NCBI GenBank assembly: GCA_028751875.1
Contig: CM054145.1
Span: 2,522,476-2,586,475 of the forward strand
DNA from: Rapana venosa
Taxonomy: Eukaryota > Mollusca > Gastropoda > Neogastropoda > Muricidae
Reading direction: 5' to 3'
Length of the DNA stretch: 64,000 nucleotides
The notes under the pieces are model-generated. The model was given only the letters and a program-made list of their open reading frames with translations, had not been told where the DNA came from and did not search any database. This document shows, piece by piece, positions 34,201-38,660 of the stretch (position 1 is the first letter of the stretch; each line of letters begins with the position of its first letter). The position numbers were made by a program, and so were the translations under genes.

Positions 34201-35315
34201 AGGAAGTTCAAAAGGCCCTCAAAAAGATGAAAAAGGGCAAGGCCGCAGGACCCAATGACATTCCATCCGAAAATGCTAACCGCTCTAGGCGAATTTGGAA
34301 TCAAAGAAGTAACAAAACTTCTCAACACTACCCAAAAAAACAGGCACAGTTGAATGCAATCAGCACCGCACAATAAGTCTTATGAGCCACCTCACAAAAG
34401 TTATGTTACGAGTGCTGATGAACAGAATGAGAAATAAAATCCTACCTGAGATATCTGAAACCGAATTTGGATTTATGGCAGATAAAGGTACCAGAAATGC
34501 CATCTTCGCCCTGAGGACCCTCATGGAAAGGGCAATTGAGGTAGAAAGGACTTGTACCTCTGCTTCATTGACTATTCTAAGGCATTTGACAAAGTAAGAC
34601 ATTCCGATCTGTTTGACATTTTACTAAGACATAACTGTGATGGAAAAGATCTTAGAGTGATCAGAAACTTGTACTGGGAACAAGAAGCTGCAATAAGAGT
34701 TGATAATGACTGCAGTGAGTACAGGCCGATCTGTAGGGGAGTGAGGCAGGGCTGCGTTTTTTCTCCAGACCTCTTCTATATCTACAGCAAATGATTCTAT
34801 GGAACATAGAGCAGCATGAAGGTGTCAAAGTAGGAGGTCACAACATAATCTAAGATATGCCATGACACAGTGCTAATTGCTGACTCAGAGGAAAAACTAC
34901 AAAATATCCTTACAAGTCACAATCAAGTGAAAACAAAATGTACTTACCCATAGGATCCTTCGCCTATCTTGACAATGGGTTTGTAACATTCCAAATAAGC
35001 CCGACATGGAGTACTAAACTGTTCTGAATTGCATTTTTTTTCTATTTGACTAAGAACATCGTCATTTCCTTTGAAATTTCCAGTCAGTTGTTTCTCAATT
35101 TCAGACAAAGGATCAGTATCTGAACTACCTTTTTCCACTTCTGAATTGCATTTTTTTTCTATTTGACAAAGAGTAAGAACATCAGTATTTCCTTTGAAAT
35201 TTCCAGTCAGTTGTTTCTCAATTTCTAACAAGGGATCAGTCTCTCGACTATCTTCTTCAACTTTGACTCGTTTTCTATCAGGTCCATTGATCTGGTCCCA
35301 CGATCTCTTTGCCAT
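3321..35315 (-). CDS. Atypical CDK-like serine/threonine kinase gene, five linked exons (308 codons before a stop)
   Basis: Joining complement 34948..35315, 25347..25431, 19526..19625, 15097..15357 and 3321..3433 gives one frame with canonical GT-AG borders and matching phases at four introns. The protein has a 109-residue N-terminal extension, then the glycine loop GEGSYGVV, the ATP-binding lysine in HYAVKRI, a cyclin-binding helix PLQALRE, the catalytic loop [13 protein letters not shown] in place of DFG, and [14 protein letters not shown]. These are the hallmarks of the CDK family. PLQALRE resembles CDK20 (PNQALRE) and CDK9 (PITALRE) as I remember them; the DMG resembles CDK8/19; the APE region resembles CDK10. 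No single subfamily fits, so no symbol is given. CDKs phosphorylate Ser/Thr next to proline when bound to a cyclin; the substrate here is unknown. The frame stops at 3321-3323, after WACGCI, before most of the C-lobe. This may be a lost splice donor, an assembly error or true truncation. The introns carry LINEs, SINEs and satellites. Confidence 0.85.
3545..3680. repeat. TG/TATG microsatellite
   Basis: Alternating TGTG and TATG runs over about 135 bp. Its open frames rich in Cys-Val are artefacts of the repeat. Confidence 0.95.
3695..3740 (-). mobile_element. SINE-C tail fragment
   Basis: ATTTCTCTGCATGAAATTCAGG and GCTGCTCTC match the 3' part of the SINE-C copy at 35575-36070. Confidence 0.45.
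4100..5690. other. Kinase intron, no gene seen
   Basis: Contains a TG run at 4101-4140, a short G-run near 5133-5150 and unique AT-rich sequence. I see no coding or RNA feature. Confidence 0.5.
5787..5831 (-). CDS. Possible optional kinase exon 4b in the activation loop
   Basis: This 45-nt segment is flanked by a strong acceptor (GGTTTTTGTCTCGCAG) and a good donor (AGAG|GTAGGT). It lies between exons 4 and 5, has a length divisible by three, and is open in the phase left by exon 4. It would add [15 protein letters not shown] between FSTK and VDMGYSSG. Exons 4 and 5 also join directly with a normal loop length, so this may be a cassette exon or a chance pair of sites. Confidence 0.4.
5948..5972. 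repeat. Poly-C run
   Basis: A homopolymer of about 22-25 C followed by A-rich sequence. The length is likely to be unreliable in an assembly. Confidence 0.9.
6035..6150. repeat. Dispersed repeat, partner of 1440-1568
   Basis: Shares TTTGAAAGCAAAAGTGAGC, the GATCACCTAC block and CCAGAATGTTCC with the copy at 1440-1568. It carries inverted CTTTGAAAGC and GGCTTTCAAAGG. Confidence 0.45.
6160..7600. other. Kinase intron, no gene seen
   Basis: Unique sequence without convincing frames, repeats or RNA structures. Confidence 0.4.
7605..7675 (+). mobile_element. Isolated SINE/LINE 3' tail
   Basis: GATTTGTTTG, then ACAAGATTCAGCGCTATATA and AATTCCATATATTATTATT: the tail shared by SINE-A and the jockey-type LINE of this window, without any body. 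Confidence 0.7.
7977..8036. repeat. GA microsatellite
   Basis: An uninterrupted (GA)n of about 58 bp, preceded by a TATATA stretch. It forms the tail end of the adjacent SINE-D copy. Confidence 0.95.
8040..8196 (-). mobile_element. SINE-D copy 1 (tRNA-like head)
   Basis: The minus strand starts with GATGGACACCATAGCCAAGT and GGTTAGGACCG, a tRNA box A type head, followed by CCCATGGGTCC and GATCTCCCAGGTCAACTT. It is similar to the next copy and ends in the CT/GA repeat. Confidence 0.55.
8198..8640 (-). mobile_element. SINE-D copy 2 with longer body
   Basis: The head on the minus strand reads GATGGACATAAAAGTCGAGT, GGTTAAGACC, then GGCAGGTTTGAATCTCGG, which fits tRNA boxes A and B. The body (GGATCCTGTAATTCATGTCG, GGTGGGTTATGGAAACA, CATACCCAGCATGCA) is one I recall from gastropod genomes. 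A further fragment lies at 61690-61757. Confidence 0.6.
9290..10680. repeat. 31-bp satellite array (about 44 units)
   Basis: The best-preserved part (9740-10310) repeats GATCGCAACAAGCCAGAACG then GTAACAGCAGT, 31 bp. The outer parts are more diverged (GATCGCAACAAAACAGCATG types). A period of 31 bp makes the translated pattern repeat every 31 residues in all frames, so the long minus-strand frames are not genes. The array is interrupted at 10367-10425 by a retroelement tail. Confidence 0.95.
10367..10425 (-). mobile_element. SINE/LINE tail inserted in the 31-bp array
   Basis: AATGTATGGAATTTATATCG followed by CGCTGAATCTTGC and AATCAAAACGCTT is the reverse complement of the shared retroelement tail. 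Array units continue on both sides. Confidence 0.7.
11150..12045 (+). mobile_element. Composite LINE 3' end, copy A (with antisense RTE piece)
   Basis: The plus strand encodes the last residues of a jockey-superfamily LINE ([19 protein letters not shown], stop at 11279), a short 3' UTR, an antisense RTE fragment (11355-11850) and the LINE tail ending CAAATTCCATTTATGATGATG. The same order and junctions recur in the opposite orientation at 61757-63475, so the composite was probably copied as a unit. Confidence 0.75.
11355..11850 (-). mobile_element. RTE-like LINE C-terminal fragment within copy A
   Basis: Minus-strand frames, broken by shifts, give [36 protein letters not shown] and RKWSQLVQ-like pieces. 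This is the usual C-terminal end (W-T, RLR-W-GH, GRP-K) of RTE/BovB-type ORF2 proteins. It is a relic. Confidence 0.7.
12065..12360 (-). mobile_element. LINE 3' end in tail-to-tail contact with copy A
   Basis: GATAATAAATGGAATTTACA, then TCTTGCACAGACAAATCAAAG begins a minus-strand tail. It abuts the plus-strand tail of copy A across a GAT repeat (12048-12075). The body matches the 3' UTR at 54905-55200. Confidence 0.7.
12440..12722 (-). mobile_element. RTE-like LINE C-terminal fragment, left flank of a nested insertion
   Basis: The translation (one frameshift allowed) includes RLRWFGH-like sequence, [15 protein letters not shown] sequence and MSNLPWEKH, typical of the extreme C-terminus of RTE/BovB-type ORF2. 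It appears to continue the element at 13224-13640 across the insertion at 12729-13220. Confidence 0.6.
12729..13220 (-). mobile_element. LINE ORF2 C-terminus inserted in another LINE
   Basis: An open frame of 144 codons reads [70 protein letters not shown] and ends [20 protein letters not shown] and GKRKRGRP are the standard C-terminal signature of a common invertebrate non-LTR retrotransposon. It is a 5'-truncated relic. Confidence 0.75.
13224..13640 (-). mobile_element. RTE-like LINE fragment (parent of the nested insertion)
   Basis: 137 open codons include [54 protein letters not shown] and [23 protein letters not shown] and the KIKWEDRI block belong to RTE/BovB-type ORF2 downstream of the reverse transcriptase. 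A near-identical partial copy lies at 26870-27055 on the plus strand. Confidence 0.7.
13930..14060. repeat. Dispersed repeat, inverted partner of 26675-26790
   Basis: GGCTAGAGCTCCGAGCTTCACC followed by ACATTTTGCGT and CATGAAGGTAG matches the reverse complement of 26675-26790. The class is not recognised. Confidence 0.5.
14066..14300 (-). mobile_element. SINE-A copy with (TG)n tail
   Basis: It carries the core (TGGGGCCTCAGTTTAAAGTC, CTCATCTGAAGGAC, GGAGAGTGGAG) and a decayed tRNA head (GGCTCGATCC, CAGATCATGAGCGCAAAGC) in minus orientation. A TG run lies at the tail side (14083-14108). Confidence 0.6.
14310..15060. other. Kinase intron, no gene seen
   Basis: A short C-run near 14334-14344, then AT-rich unique sequence. 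Confidence 0.4.
15097..15357 (-). CDS. CDK-like kinase exon 4: hinge, catalytic loop and DMG motif
   Basis: This is a 261-nt exon with acceptor GATGCTTTCAG and donor GTGAGTATAC. It encodes [20 protein letters not shown] (hinge, ending in the HDL seen in many CDKs), [17 protein letters not shown], then [16 protein letters not shown] and [16 protein letters not shown]. The catalytic Asp of HRD, the Lys two residues later and the metal-binding Asp of DMG are all present. The middle residue of DFG is Met, as in CDK8/19. It ends one base into a codon. Confidence 0.92.
15519..15990 (-). mobile_element. Retroelement with shared tail, class unclear
   Basis: The minus-strand tail AATTCCATTTATTATTA is at 15519-15540, with CAAGATATTGCGCCATATG upstream. 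The body to about 15990 is GC-richer than its surroundings and has no retroelement protein I can identify. The right end is uncertain. Confidence 0.4.
16184..16438 (+). mobile_element. SINE-A, 5'-truncated
   Basis: It begins in the core (AGTCCTTCGAATGAGACTAT, AAACCGAGGCCCCGTGTGCG) and ends in GCGCTTTGATTTGTTGCTTT, CAGCGCTATATAAATTCCAT and ATTATT repeats. The tail is the one carried by the LINE family at 54905-56870. Confidence 0.8.
16738..17013 (-). mobile_element. SINE-B, full length, with target-site duplication
   Basis: The minus strand begins GGCACCGTGGTCGAGTGGTT, TAGGCGGTCGAC (box A) and GCAGGTTCGATCCCCGCTCG (box B), a tRNA-derived promoter. The body contains CTGGCGACAGACTAGCGTCC. Both flanks carry TTTCAAATGTTCAAG, a 15-bp target-site duplication, so the insertion is intact and fairly young. 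Confidence 0.88.
17520..18765 (+). mobile_element. LINE ORF1 relic with degenerate 2A-like motif, split by a SINE
   Basis: From the ATG at 17629 it reads [20 protein letters not shown] then RPGRG. A hydrophobic run leading to (D/G)IExNPGP is the 2A-like type reported at the N-terminus of some non-LTR retrotransposon proteins; here the key D is G and the final NPGP is NPRP. A coiled-coil-like stretch follows ([20 protein letters not shown]). After the SINE, frames recover RAHRLGN-, RPMTVKFHC- and [13 protein letters not shown] ORF1 pieces. Stops and shifts show it is dead. Confidence 0.65.
18000..18278 (-). mobile_element. SINE-B nested in the LINE ORF1, with target-site duplication
   Basis: Nearly identical to the copy at 16738-17013, same orientation. 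TGTCAACTGGAG occurs just before it and just after it, and removal restores the host LINE. It is the younger of the two elements. Confidence 0.9.
18770..18960. repeat. LINE 3'-type repeat, partner of 36490-36545
   Basis: TCTTGTTTACAGCCCCGCCG followed by ACCACAGAGACCATATC and GTCACCTCATCAAAT matches 36490-36545. Probably retroelement 3' UTR. Confidence 0.45.
19065..19205. repeat. GA-rich tract and TG microsatellite
   Basis: GA-rich 19070-19120 and (GT)n 19169-19199 within a kinase intron. Confidence 0.9.
19526..19625 (-). CDS. CDK-like kinase exon 3: cyclin-binding (PLQALRE) helix
   Basis: This is a 100-nt exon bounded by TATTTTTCAG and GTAAGTATG. It encodes [19 protein letters not shown] followed by [14 protein letters not shown]. 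The glutamate of ALRE is the C-helix residue that pairs with the lysine of exon 2. The motif sits where CDKs carry PSTAIRE-type sequences. It ends one base into the next codon, which exon 4 completes as Asn. Confidence 0.88.
20558..20840 (-). mobile_element. LINE ORF2 fragment
   Basis: The minus frame contains [20 protein letters not shown] and [12 protein letters not shown]. This is like the W-HGF--VWE--- block that precedes the C-terminal Cys/His region in many jockey-type LINEs. It may belong with the fragment at 53340-54250. Confidence 0.5.
20930..22560 (+). mobile_element. LINE with RNase H domain, C-terminal half, decayed
   Basis: Frames with shifts give [20 protein letters not shown] (reverse transcriptase thumb), [35 protein letters not shown], then FTDGLVLNN (first RNase H Asp), [15 protein letters not shown] (Glu), ALFVDNVE (Asp) and [15 protein letters not shown] (His). 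An RNase H domain places it in the I/Jockey-like group that keeps this domain. Several stops make it a relic. Confidence 0.7.
22570..23130. other. Kinase intron, little content
   Basis: A short duplication near 22860-22910 (TTTCAACAA-TGATGACACACCC twice) and a weak SINE-A core scrap at about 23048-23075 (GAGACTATAAACTGAGGC). Confidence 0.4.
23140..23491. repeat. 71-bp minisatellite, 5 units
   Basis: The unit starts GACATGAGCATATTGTGTCC and ends GTAGAGAAACAAGCAAT. Starts are at 23140, 23211, 23282, 23353 and 23424. Units differ by a single C/T in ATGCCTAGC versus ATGTCTAGC. Confidence 0.95.
23560..24705. repeat. 60-bp minisatellite, about 19 units
   Basis: The unit is CAGTGAGCAGTCAGGCAATC, AAGCCACACATGTTACAACT, TGTTGACACTGTCAAGTGCT. 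Units differ at a few bases (TTAACA or TTGACA) and by single-base indels. The period is divisible by three, so it gives a 154-codon frame that is not a gene. Confidence 0.97.
24710..25340. other. Kinase intron, no gene seen
   Basis: Unique sequence with a short AC run near 25310-25322. Confidence 0.4.
25347..25431 (-). CDS. CDK-like kinase exon 2: ATP-binding lysine
   Basis: This is an 85-nt exon with acceptor TTTGTGCAG and donor GTATGT. One base completes the glycine started in exon 1, and 28 codons follow ([11 protein letters not shown], then [17 protein letters not shown]). The lysine of AVKRI is the expected ATP-phosphate-binding lysine of subdomain II. It ends in phase 0 and joins exon 3 to give [14 protein letters not shown], the usual CDK run into the cyclin-binding helix. 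Confidence 0.85.
25695..26130. repeat. 55-bp minisatellite, 7-8 units
   Basis: The unit is built from GGGGGAAAAACACCATGATA, GTCATGACAAAGTACCTAAA and TCTATTAGGTCATCT. Later units carry CACCACCATAG and AAGCCATCT variants. Confidence 0.95.
26176..26470 (-). mobile_element. SINE-E: tRNA-like box A fused to a 5S rRNA segment
   Basis: The minus strand begins GGGGACGGGATAGCTCAGTG, GTCGGAGCACTCGC (tRNA box A type). It continues AAGTTAAGCAGTGTCGAGCG, TGGTTACCAGTTGGATGGGT, GACCG. By eye about three quarters of 47 positions match the 5S rRNA stretch holding its A-box, intermediate element and C-box. No tRNA box B is seen. The body includes AATATGCTGGCCCTAGAGAAG and the end is GACGCCTTTTAACC. CCTAGGTTA/CCTAAGGTTA at the two ends fits a target-site duplication. 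Body fragments occur at 39275-39400 and 44610-44675. Confidence 0.8.
26675..26790. repeat. Dispersed repeat, inverted partner of 13930-14060
   Basis: The reverse complement shares GGGCTAGAGCTCCGAGGTTC-type sequence, GATTTTGCGTTG and CATGGAGGTAG with 13930-14060. Confidence 0.5.
26870..27055 (+). mobile_element. RTE-like LINE fragment, copy of 13450-13650
   Basis: The plus strand can be read as [40 protein letters not shown], the same segment as in the minus-strand element at 13224-13640. It is cut off at both ends and followed by TG repeats. Confidence 0.65.
27138..27210. repeat. TG microsatellite
   Basis: Three (TG)n blocks separated by single-base breaks. Confidence 0.95.
27488..27552 (-). 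mobile_element. SINE/LINE tail
   Basis: AATAATAATAATGTATGGAA, TTTATATAGCGCTGAATCTTG and AAATCAAAGCACT form the shared tail in minus orientation; no body recognised beyond it. Confidence 0.65.
27560..29440. other. Kinase intron 1, no gene seen
   Basis: Contains a (TTGAC)n tail at 28288-28312 after GACCTTCATGGGATGACTAA, likely a retroelement 3' end, and a C-run at about 29292-29317. The rest is AT-rich and unique. Confidence 0.45.
29461..30480 (+). mobile_element. L1-like LINE, ORF1 relic with zinc knuckles
   Basis: Frames with shifts read [37 protein letters not shown] and [11 protein letters not shown], then two Cys-rich knuckles: [14 protein letters not shown] (C-X2-C-X4-H-X4-C) and [16 protein letters not shown]. 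This is the ORF1/gag-like layout of an L1-type element, where it binds the element RNA. Three frames are needed, so it is dead. Confidence 0.65.
30600..32840 (+). mobile_element. L1-like LINE, ORF2 relic (endonuclease and start of reverse transcriptase)
   Basis: It starts near [15 protein letters not shown]. The endonuclease part includes [26 protein letters not shown] (catalytic GDFN) and [17 protein letters not shown]. After the inserted SINE, the reverse transcriptase begins: [61 protein letters not shown], then [17 protein letters not shown]. It is cut at about 32840 by an RTE-like element before the YADD motif. Stops and shifts abound. Confidence 0.75.
31419..31773 (+). mobile_element. 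SINE-A, full length, inserted in the L1-like ORF2
   Basis: The tRNA-like head is GACGGGATAGCCTACTGGTT (box A) and GACCCGGGTTCGATTCCCGT (box B). The core is CCTTCGGATGAGACAATAAA, CCGAGGCCCC; the body ends in an A-rich stretch. The ORF2 frame resumes after it. Confidence 0.85.
32841..34930 (+). mobile_element. RTE/BovB-like LINE ORF2 relic ending beside kinase exon 1
   Basis: Endonuclease: [57 protein letters not shown] (GDFN), [52 protein letters not shown]. Linker and reverse transcriptase, with shifts: [72 protein letters not shown]. The order and wording fit the RTE clade. It breaks off at [11 protein letters not shown], about 20 bp from the exon 1 donor. Confidence 0.8.
34948..35315 (-). 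CDS. CDK-like kinase exon 1: start codon, duplicated N-terminal extension, glycine loop
   Basis: The ATG at 35315 opens [11 protein letters not shown] and the exon ends in TATGG|GTAAGT, two bases into a glycine codon. Residues about 25-62 and 65-102 are a tandem duplication: both carry the block [13 protein letters not shown] followed by QIEKKCNSE. Between them the extension is acidic and lysine-rich and looks disordered. Residues 110-123 ([13 protein letters not shown]) start the kinase domain. Immediately upstream of the ATG is a T-run followed by ACAGTC, which looks like a splice acceptor, so a 5' UTR intron is possible. I chose this ATG because it is the last one before the kinase-linked frame; an in-frame ATG 16 codons upstream would lie across that acceptor-like site. 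Confidence 0.85.
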
Positions 35316-35439
35316 GACTGTAAAAAAAATTCTCCAAAATCTGACAAAAACCAACACATCCAATCACGATTTTGCACAAACCAATACAGTTTAGGTAGTT
35401 GTAAATAATATTCAACTTTAGGCTTCACATATGTTTCTC

Positions 35440-35530
35440 TTTTTTCAATACTATTGTTAAACTTAATCTAGAATTTACTGAGACAATCACACATTTAAAC
35501 CTCTCCTCGCGAACAAAACCGGAAGTGTGT
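35440..35530 (-). promoter_or_regulatory. Candidate promoter of the kinase gene with an ETS-type site
   Basis: About 200 bp upstream of the start codon, the minus strand carries ACTTCCGG (plus-strand CCGGAAGT at 35519-35526), followed by GTTTTGTTCGCGAGG. ETS-family sites of this form are typical of TATA-less metazoan promoters. There is no obvious TATA box. The transcription start is unknown; a gastropod-type SINE begins about 50-100 bp further upstream. Confidence 0.35.
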
Positions 35531-35574
35531 TCGAAGAGGCCTTATGGGTAATTTTAATTTGTTACACCACTTTA

Positions 35575-35900
35575 AAGATATTTCTCTGCATGAAATTTGG
35601 GCTGCTCTCTCTACAACAGATTTTAAATCCATGCGCACATACTTTATTTATTTATTTATTTATATTTATTTATACCACTTTAAGTCACGAGATTTCTCTG
35701 CCTGAAATTCGGGCTGCTCTCCCCGGGAGAGCGCGTCGCCACAGAGCAGCGCCACCCATTTTTTTTCTCTTTTTTTCTGTCTACAACTGCATTTGTTTTC
35801 CTATCAGAGTGGCTTTTTTTCTACAGAATTTTGCCAGGGACAACTCTCTTGTCGCCGTGGGTTCTTTTACTTGCGCTAAATAAGTTTTGTGCAACACACG

Positions 35901-35931
<31 letters not shown>

Positions 35932-36070
35932 TAGCGCCCAGACCACCACTCAAGGTCTAGTGGATAGGGGAAAAATTTTCGGGTCCAAACGGGATATGAA
36001 CCACCGCCCACTTCCGACCCTGACTTTTCGCTTTCTAGACAGGCGCGTTACCTCTAGACCACCGATCCAC
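35575..36070 (-). mobile_element. SINE-C, gastropod-type tRNA SINE
   Basis: The minus strand begins GATCGGTGGTCTAGAGGTAA, CGCGCC (box A) with a degenerate box B (GGTTCATATCCCG). It continues CCACTAGACCTTGAGTGGTG, TTCGGATGAGACGATAAACC, GAGGTCCCGTGTG, AAAGAACCCACGGCGACAAG, GGCGACGCGCTCTCCC and GAGCAGCCCGAATTTC. I recall this element from caenogastropod genomes. The A/T-rich tail is at 35640-35680. Confidence 0.8.
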
Positions 36071-36214
36071 ATAGATCAACACTGTCTTTTAAATACTTTT
36101 TTTCTTTTATAAATGTTTTTTAAAGTAAATTTTCTTGGATATTTTGTGAGGGCAGGATGAAAGAAAGTTGTGTAAACTTAATCTGTTACCCTCAATGGCG
36201 ATCATTATGACCTT

Positions 36215-36560
36215 ACTTGATGTGGTGCCACCTCAGCAACGCTAACAGAAGTGGGCCAGTATCAGAAGGCAACGGCAAACCACTGATAGGAATCTCTTTG
36301 CCAACCCCCCTCACATGTTGCAGGGGAAAAGGAAAGACAGCCACAGAACTGCTCCCAGTGAGACAGACAGACAGACAGACACCCAGGGTGGGACAGGACT
36401 TCAGGGCAACTGGGGAGGGAGGATCCAGGACTGGAGATGACAGCCCTGATGACAAGACTTAGGTCTTTCATGGAGGCTGTCCAACAATCTTGTTTAGAGC
36501 CCCGCCGACCACAAAGGCCATATCGGGGCTGTCACCTCATAAAATGTTAAATAAATGAAA
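36215..36560. mobile_element. Retroelement 3' fragment
   Basis: Contains ACAGAAGTGGGCCAGTATCA, AGGCAACGGCAAACCACTGA, then AGCCCCGCCGACCACAAAGG, and ends in AAATAAATAATAATAATAA. Its last 60 bp match 18770-18830. Probably a LINE 3' UTR in plus orientation. Confidence 0.5.
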
Positions 36561-36621
36561 TAATAAATAATAATAATAAAACTATGCAACTATAATATAC
36601 AGACTGAAATGGGCTTTCCTC

Positions 36622-36622
<1 letters not shown>

Positions 36623-36652
<30 letters not shown>
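36623..36652. repeat. Poly-C run
   Basis: About 28 consecutive C; the length is uncertain. Confidence 0.9.
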
Positions 36653-36654
<2 letters not shown>

Positions 36655-37024
36655 CAAAACAACAACTATTTAGGTGGTAGCAGGTTTCTGACTTCAAGGA
36701 TGGGTGTCTAAACATCTAAACATGACACCTGTTGCACATGTTTGTTAGGTTTTTGTTGTTGTCCTCTGTTCCTGTCAGCAACAGAGCCTACGTGTTGAAA
36801 TACGTCCTCTGGACTTTGCCCAGACAGTATCTGACCCTGTCTTCATGCCGTTTTGTTATGTTGCTATCGTTGTTTTGTTGGTTTGTTTTTGTACATGGTA
36901 TCGTGCTTTGAAAGAGGACGCTCTTCGGCCCCAGACCGCTGACTTCAGCCCTCTAGGGTTCGATCAGGGTTACCCCCCTTATCTCCTGTTATCCTGGAAG
37001 CCCAGAGCTTTTAAGGGCAGCTCT

Positions 37025-37445
37025 TGATGGCGTGACATGATGTGACGTGACGAAATGCGACGTGATGTGATGTGATGCGACGTGATGTAACATGATGTGA
37101 TGTAACGTGGTGTGGTATGACGTAATGTGATGTGATGCGATGTGATGTAATGCGATATGATGTAATGTGATGTAACGTGGTGTTATGTTATGCGATATGA
37201 TGCAATGTGATGTGATGTGCCGTGATGTGATGTAACGTGATGTGGTATGATGTAATGTGATGTGATGTGGTGCAACGTGTTGTGATGTAACGTGATGTGG
37301 TATGATGTGATGTAATGTGATGTGATGTGACATGATGTGATGTGCCGTGATGTGATGTAACGTGATGTGGTATGATGTAATGTGACAGGATGTGATGTAA
37401 TGTGATATGACGTGATGTGACTGACGTGATGTGATGTGACGTGAC
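37025..37445. repeat. Degenerate pentamer array (GTGAT/GTGAC)
   Basis: About 420 bp of GTGAT, GTAAT, GTGAC and GCGAT steps, mostly 5 bp apart. It creates a His/Thr/Ser-rich minus-strand frame that is not a gene. Confidence 0.92.
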
Positions 37446-37449
37446 GTGC

Positions 37450-38660
37450 CCGTCCTAGGTGAGATGAGGGGGCCTATGATGGAGACAGACAACAGCTAGG
37501 TCACATGAGGGGTCTATGATGGAGCCAGACAACAGCTAGGTGACATGAGGGGTCTATGATGGAGACAGACAACAGCTAGGTGACATGAGGGGTCTATGAA
37601 GGAGCCAGACAACAGCTAGGTGACATGAGGGGTCTATGAAGGAGACCAGACAACAGCTAGGTGACACGAGGGTCTATGAAGGAGACAGACAACAGCTAGG
37701 TGACAGAGGGTCTATGAAGGAGCAGACAACAGCTAGGTGACATGAGGGGTCTATGAAGGAGCCAGACAACAGCTAGGTGACATGAGGGGTCTATGAAGGA
37801 GCCAGACAACAGCTAGGTGACATGAGGGGTCTATGAAGGAGCCAGACAACAGCTAGGTGACATGAGGGGTCTATGAAGGAGACAGACAACAGCTAGGTGA
37901 CATGAGGGGTCTAAAGAAGAACAGACAACAGCTAGGTGACATGAGGGGTCTATGAAGGAGACAGACAACACTAGGTGACATGAGGGGTCTATGAAGAGCC
38001 AGACAACAGCAGGTGACATGAGGGGTCCTCGAAGGAGCGACCAGCAGACAGTCTAGGTACAGCTATGACAGAGGGTCTATGGAAGGAGACAGACAACACT
38101 AGGTGACATGAGGGGTCTAATGAAGGAGCCAGACAACAGCTAGGTGACATGAGGGGTCTATGGAGGACCAGTAACAACAGCTAGGTCACAGTGACATGAG
38201 GGGTCCTATGAAGAGACAGAAAACAGCTAGGTGACATGAGGGGTCAATAAGGAGACAGACAACAGCTAGTGACATGAGGGTCTATGGAGGAGCCGGACAA
38301 ACAGCTAGGTGACATAGGGGTCTATGAAGGGACCAGACAACACTAGGTGACATGAGGTCTATGATGGATACAGACAACAGCTAGGTGACAGAGGGTCTAT
38401 GAAGGAGACCAGACAACAGCTAGTGACATGAGGGGTCTATGAAGAGCCAGACAACACTAGTGCATGAGGGGTCTATGATGATACAGACAACACGCTAGGT
38501 GACGATGAGGGTCATAATGAAGAGACAGACAACAGCTAGGTGACATGGGGATCTATGAAGGAGCCAGTACAACAGCCTGTGACATGAGGGTCCTATGAAG
38601 GAGACAGACAACAGCTAGGTGACATGGAGGGGTCTATGAAGAGACAGACAACAGCTACTA
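37450..38660. repeat. 40-bp minisatellite, about 30 units (first block)
   Basis: The unit is GGAGCCAGACAACAGCTAGG then TGACATGAGGGGTCTATGAA. Early units are near-perfect; from about 37,900 single-base losses become frequent. Confidence 0.95.

Noticed and set aside
36989..37492. A 167-codon His/Thr/Ser-rich frame
   Set aside because: Translation of the pentamer array.
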